From assembly GCA_025934455.1 (NCBI GenBank), contig JAICYA010000054.1, forward strand, positions 1 through 9,057: DNA of 9,057 bases. The letters are read 5' to 3'. The stretch comes from Rudaea sp. GTDB taxonomy: Bacteria > Pseudomonadota > Gammaproteobacteria > Xanthomonadales > Rhodanobacteraceae. This document shows, in pieces, positions 7,298 to 9,057 of this stretch. Below the pieces are notes generated by a model. The model made no database searches and was not told where the DNA came from. It saw nothing but the letters and a program-made list of their open reading frames with translations. The first letter of the stretch is position 1. Every line of letters starts with the position of its first letter. The position numbers and the translations under genes were made by a program.

Positions 7298-7360
7298 AAG
7301 AATCCCTGAAGGACCGTCGCGCGCGAGATGTCGAGCACAGCAGGTTATTCAGGGATTCTT
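7298..7360 (-). repeat. 13-bp perfect inverted repeat spanning the map stop and the map-glnD gap
   Basis: AAGAATCCCTGAA at 7298-7310 is the exact reverse complement of 7348-7360, separated by 37 nt. The right arm contains the last codons and the stop of map (7349-7351); the left arm lies in the gap before glnD. In the map-glnD transcript this would form a long-looped hairpin, and the 37-nt loop contains a further palindrome, TCGCGCGCGA (7317-7326). No U run follows on the minus strand, so a typical intrinsic terminator is not supported. It could stabilise the map message, attenuate read-through into glnD, or mark a small duplicated or inserted element. The pairing is certain; the function is not. 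Confidence 0.6.
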
Positions 7361-8116
7361 CGGCCAGGGCGTCAGTATCTCGAACCCGTCGTCGGTCACG
7401 GTCACGGTATGTTCCCACTGCGCCGACAGCGAATGGTCGCGCGTGACCACGGTCCAGCCGTCGGGCAACAGGCGCGTGCCCGGCTTGCCGGCATTGATCA
7501 TCGGCTCGACCGTGAACGTCATGCCTTTTTCCAGGCGCAGGCCGGTGCCGCGCTGGCCGTAGTGCAGAACCTGCGGATCCTCGTGGTAGATGCGACCGAT
7601 GCCGTGTCCGCAGTATTCGCGCACCACCGAGAAACGATTGCTTTCGGCGTGCTGCTGCACGGCGTGGCCGATGTCGCCGAGCGTCGCGCCGGGGCGCACC
7701 TGCTCGATGCCCTTCATCATCGCCTCGAACGCGACCGTGCACAGGCGCCGGGCGAGTACCGACGGCTCGCCGACGTAATACATGCGGCTGGTGTCGCCGT
7801 GCCAGCCGTCCTTGATCACGGTGACGTCGATGTTGACGATGTCGCCGTCCTTGAGCACCTTGCCCGGGCTCGGAATGCCGTGGCAGATCACGTTGTTGAC
7901 CGAGGTGCAGACGGTTTTCGGAAAACCCTTGTAGCCAACATTCGCCGGCACGGCTTTCTGCACGCCGACGATGTGGTCGTGCGCGATCGCGTCGAGTTCT
8001 TCGGTGGTCACGCCGGCCTTGACGTGCGGCACGAGCAGTTCCAGCACCTCGGCGGCAAGGCGACCGGCGACGCGCATCTGCTCGATTTCAGTGGGGGTCT
8101 TGATGGTGACAGGCAT
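7349..8116 (-). CDS. map: Type I methionine aminopeptidase
   Basis: Removes the initiator methionine from nascent proteins; an essential dimetal enzyme of the pita-bread fold, cytoplasmic and ribosome-associated. The 255-residue product fits type Ia enzymes (E. coli 264). All catalytic positions are visible: His79 in VNNVICHGIP, metal ligands Asp97 (GDIVNIDVTV), Asp108 (GWHGDTSRMYY), His171 (CGHGIGR), Glu204 (FTVEPM) and Glu235 (QWEHTVTV), the same numbering as E. coli. ATG 8116 is chosen because MPVTIKTPTEIEQMR is the canonical N-terminus. The frame is open 36 codons further, but that extension runs back through the rpsB promoter and lacks family resemblance. There is no well-spaced Shine-Dalgarno, and a TACAAT box ends 6 nt before the ATG, so a leaderless message is possible. 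It is the first gene of the leftward operon, divergent from rpsB. Confidence 0.97.
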   Translation of the reverse strand: MPVTIKTPTEIEQMRVAGRLAAEVLELLVPHVKAGVTTEELDAIAHDHIVGVQKAVPANVGYKGFPKTVCTSVNNVICHGIPSPGKVLKDGDIVNIDVTVIKDGWHGDTSRMYYVGEPSVLARRLCTVAFEAMMKGIEQVRPGATLGDIGHAVQQHAESNRFSVVREYCGHGIGRIYHEDPQVLHYGQRGTGLRLEKGMTFTVEPMINAGKPGTRLLPDGWTVVTRDHSLSAQWEHTVTVTDDGFEILTPWPKNP

Positions 8117-8122
8117 CCGCCT

Positions 8123-8128
8123 ATTGTA
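8123..8128 (-). promoter_or_regulatory. Possible -10 box of the map operon promoter
   Basis: On the minus strand, TACAAT (8128 to 8123) matches the sigma-70 -10 consensus at five of six positions. No good -35 is visible; the best candidate, TTCAGC at 8153-8148, is weak and leaves a long spacer. The predicted start, about 7 nt downstream, falls on the A of the map ATG, which would make the transcript leaderless. This is an inference from the motif. Confidence 0.38.
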
Positions 8129-8159
8129 GCGGAGCGCTGCACGGCACGCTGAATTTTGT

Positions 8160-8187
8160 TTGCAACGACCTGAAAACCCTGTAGAAT
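8160..8187 (+). promoter_or_regulatory. rpsB promoter (sigma-70 type)
   Basis: TTGCAA at 8160-8165 serves as the -35 and TAGAAT at 8182-8187 as the -10, with a 16-bp spacer. A GC-rich stretch (CTGCGCCCGC) follows, the kind of discriminator expected for stringently controlled ribosomal promoters. Transcription would start near 8194, giving a leader of about 170 nt before rpsB. The boxes are seen directly; the stringent control is inferred. Confidence 0.62.
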
Positions 8188-8193
8188 CTGCGC

Positions 8194-8364
8194 CCGCTCC
8201 CATACCGGGAGCAAATCCGCACACGTATCGAATCCGTTGTCGGGGTGCTTCAGGCAGACGCTACGCCGTCCGCCCACGAGGTCGCCAACGCTGGGTACGT
8301 GGAGGTTCTAACCCCGGACTCGCCGCTTTGGACAGCGGTTGCGTCCCTATTTGGAGTTTATCCC
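8194..8364 (+). promoter_or_regulatory. Structured rpsB leader, probable S2 autoregulatory site
   Basis: The long untranslated leader of rpsB is rich in pairing. A first hairpin pairs GCTCCC 8196-8201 with GGGAGC 8207-8212. A long-range stem pairs CGGGGT 8241-8246 with ACCCCG 8311-8316. Inside it lie a hairpin of 8253-8260 with 8267-8274 (one mismatch) and a stem CCACG 8274-8278 with CGTGG 8298-8302. Just before the ribosome binding site, GGAC 8316-8319 pairs with GTCC 8343-8346 around CCGC/GCGG (8323-8326/8335-8338). The last two groups compete for 8316, and the two inner stems share 8274. In gammaproteobacteria S2 represses rpsB-tsf through the rpsB leader; this leader plausibly does the same. 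The exact fold is my hand reading. Confidence 0.55.
8353..8356 (+). promoter_or_regulatory. Ribosome binding site of rpsB
   Basis: GGAG lies 8 nt before the ATG at 8365, immediately downstream of the last leader hairpin, where S2 binding or leader folding could block it. Confidence 0.7.
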
Positions 8365-9057
8365 ATGTCTCAAGTCACCATGCGCCAGATGCTGGAAGCC
8401 GGCGTGCATTTCGGCCATCAGACCCGCTACTGGAACCCGCGCATGGCGCCGTACATTTTCGGCGCGCGCGGCAAGATCCACATCATCAACCTGGAAAAGA
8501 CCCTGCCACTGTTCACCGACGCGACCAACTTCGTGTCGGGCCTGGCGCAGAAGCGCGGTACCGTCCTGTTCGTCGGCACCAAGCGCTCCGCGCGCGACGC
8601 GATCAAGGAAGAAGCCGAGCGTTGCGGCATGCCGTATGTCTCCCAGCGTTGGCTCGGCGGCATGCTGACCAACTTCCGCACGGTCAAGCAGTCGGTCGCG
8701 CGCCTGAAGGAAATCGAGGCGATGGCCACCGATGGCAGCTTCGACAAGCTGGTCAAGCACGAAGTCATGGGCCTGCTGCGCGAGAAGGAAAAGCTGGACA
8801 AGTCCCTCGGCGGCATCAACAACATGAACGCCCTGCCGGATGCGCTGTTCGTGATCGACATCGGTCATGAGGACATCGCCGTGAAGGAAGCCAAGAAGCT
8901 CGGCATTCCGGTCGTGGCGGTCGTCGATACGAATTACGATCCGACGCTGGTCGACTACGCGATCCCCGGCAACGACGACGCGATTCGCGCCGTGCAGTTG
9001 TATACGCGCGCCATCGCCGACTCCGTGCTCGAGGGCAAGGCCGCCGCGCCGATCACC
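8365..9057 (+). CDS. rpsB: 30S ribosomal protein S2, 3' end outside the window
   Basis: The structural protein of the small subunit, needed for S1 binding to the 30S particle. 231 codons are visible without a stop; the window cuts off the C-terminus. Family landmarks are [20 protein letters not shown] (5-24), [22 protein letters not shown] (25-46), [19 protein letters not shown] (92-110), [20 protein letters not shown] (162-181) and [21 protein letters not shown] (187-207). It is preceded by a good promoter, a structured leader and a GGAG box, and is divergent from map as in other gammaproteobacteria. tsf would be expected just beyond the window. Codon use is regular, and no frameshift or anomaly is seen. 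Confidence 0.98.
   Translation, partial: MSQVTMRQMLEAGVHFGHQTRYWNPRMAPYIFGARGKIHIINLEKTLPLFTDATNFVSGLAQKRGTVLFVGTKRSARDAIKEEAERCGMPYVSQRWLGGMLTNFRTVKQSVARLKEIEAMATDGSFDKLVKHEVMGLLREKEKLDKSLGGINNMNALPDALFVIDIGHEDIAVKEAKKLGIPVVAVVDTNYDPTLVDYAIPGNDDAIRAVQLYTRAIADSVLEGKAAAPIT

Noticed and set aside
4693..7446. A 917-codon open frame on the + strand opposite glnD
   Set aside because: It is antisense to a full-length, motif-complete glnD. Its product is rich in Arg, Ala, Gln and His without domain order, as expected from a GC-rich shadow frame.
8117..8224. 36-codon upstream extension of map
   Set aside because: It would run through the rpsB promoter and leader, has no resemblance to type I aminopeptidases, and all catalytic numbering fits the start at 8116.
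8285..8320. tRNA-like GGTTC segment in the rpsB leader
   Set aside because: GGTTCTAACCCC resembles a T-arm, but no acceptor, D or anticodon arms can be built around it. It is better explained as part of the leader fold.

Overview
This window is GC-rich, chromosomal, gammaproteobacterial DNA. The clearest pointer is the block dapE–arsC-like (yffB)–dapD–glnD–map running leftward, divergent from rpsB. As I recall, this arrangement is typical of Xanthomonadales; E. coli has the related pieces dapD-glnD-map next to rpsB, and yffB next to dapE. I infer a member of the Xanthomonadales, perhaps the Rhodanobacteraceae. The assignment rests on gene order and protein resemblance only.

Left part (1-2288, + strand). 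About 170 bases contain three back-to-back hairpins and then a possible ECF-type promoter. Four co-directional genes follow: an ECF sigma-70 factor (170-862), a 113-residue four-helix membrane protein (938-1279), a DUF2231 membrane protein (1285-1707) and a peroxiredoxin-like CPFC protein (1737-2288). Spacing is tight and each gene except DUF2231 has a good Shine-Dalgarno. No anti-sigma factor is recognisable. This is the only accessory-looking part of the window and the best candidate for an uncharacterised system: a sigma factor driving a small membrane/thiol-redox cassette.

Middle and right part (2285-8116, - strand). Reading leftward from map: methionine aminopeptidase, then an 88-base gap with a 13-bp perfect inverted repeat, then GlnD (PII uridylyltransferase), DapD (overlapping glnD by 8 bp), an ArsC/Spx-like thioredoxin-fold protein (5 bp after dapD, with the last two dapD codons as its ribosome binding site) and DapE (ATGA overlap). 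This looks like one operon joining nascent-protein N-terminal processing, nitrogen sensing and the succinylase branch of lysine/diaminopimelate synthesis. All key catalytic residues I checked are present. The operon ends tail-to-tail with the peroxiredoxin-like gene, both stop codons sharing a single CTAG.

Right end (8117-9057). The 248-bp divergent intergenic region holds a clear rpsB promoter and a structured leader of about 170 nt that probably mediates S2 autoregulation. A TACAAT box abuts the map start and suggests a leaderless or nearly leaderless map transcript. rpsB (ribosomal protein S2) is cut by the window edge. There is no stretch over 300 bases without a gene, and I see no tRNA, rRNA, CRISPR or insertion sequence.
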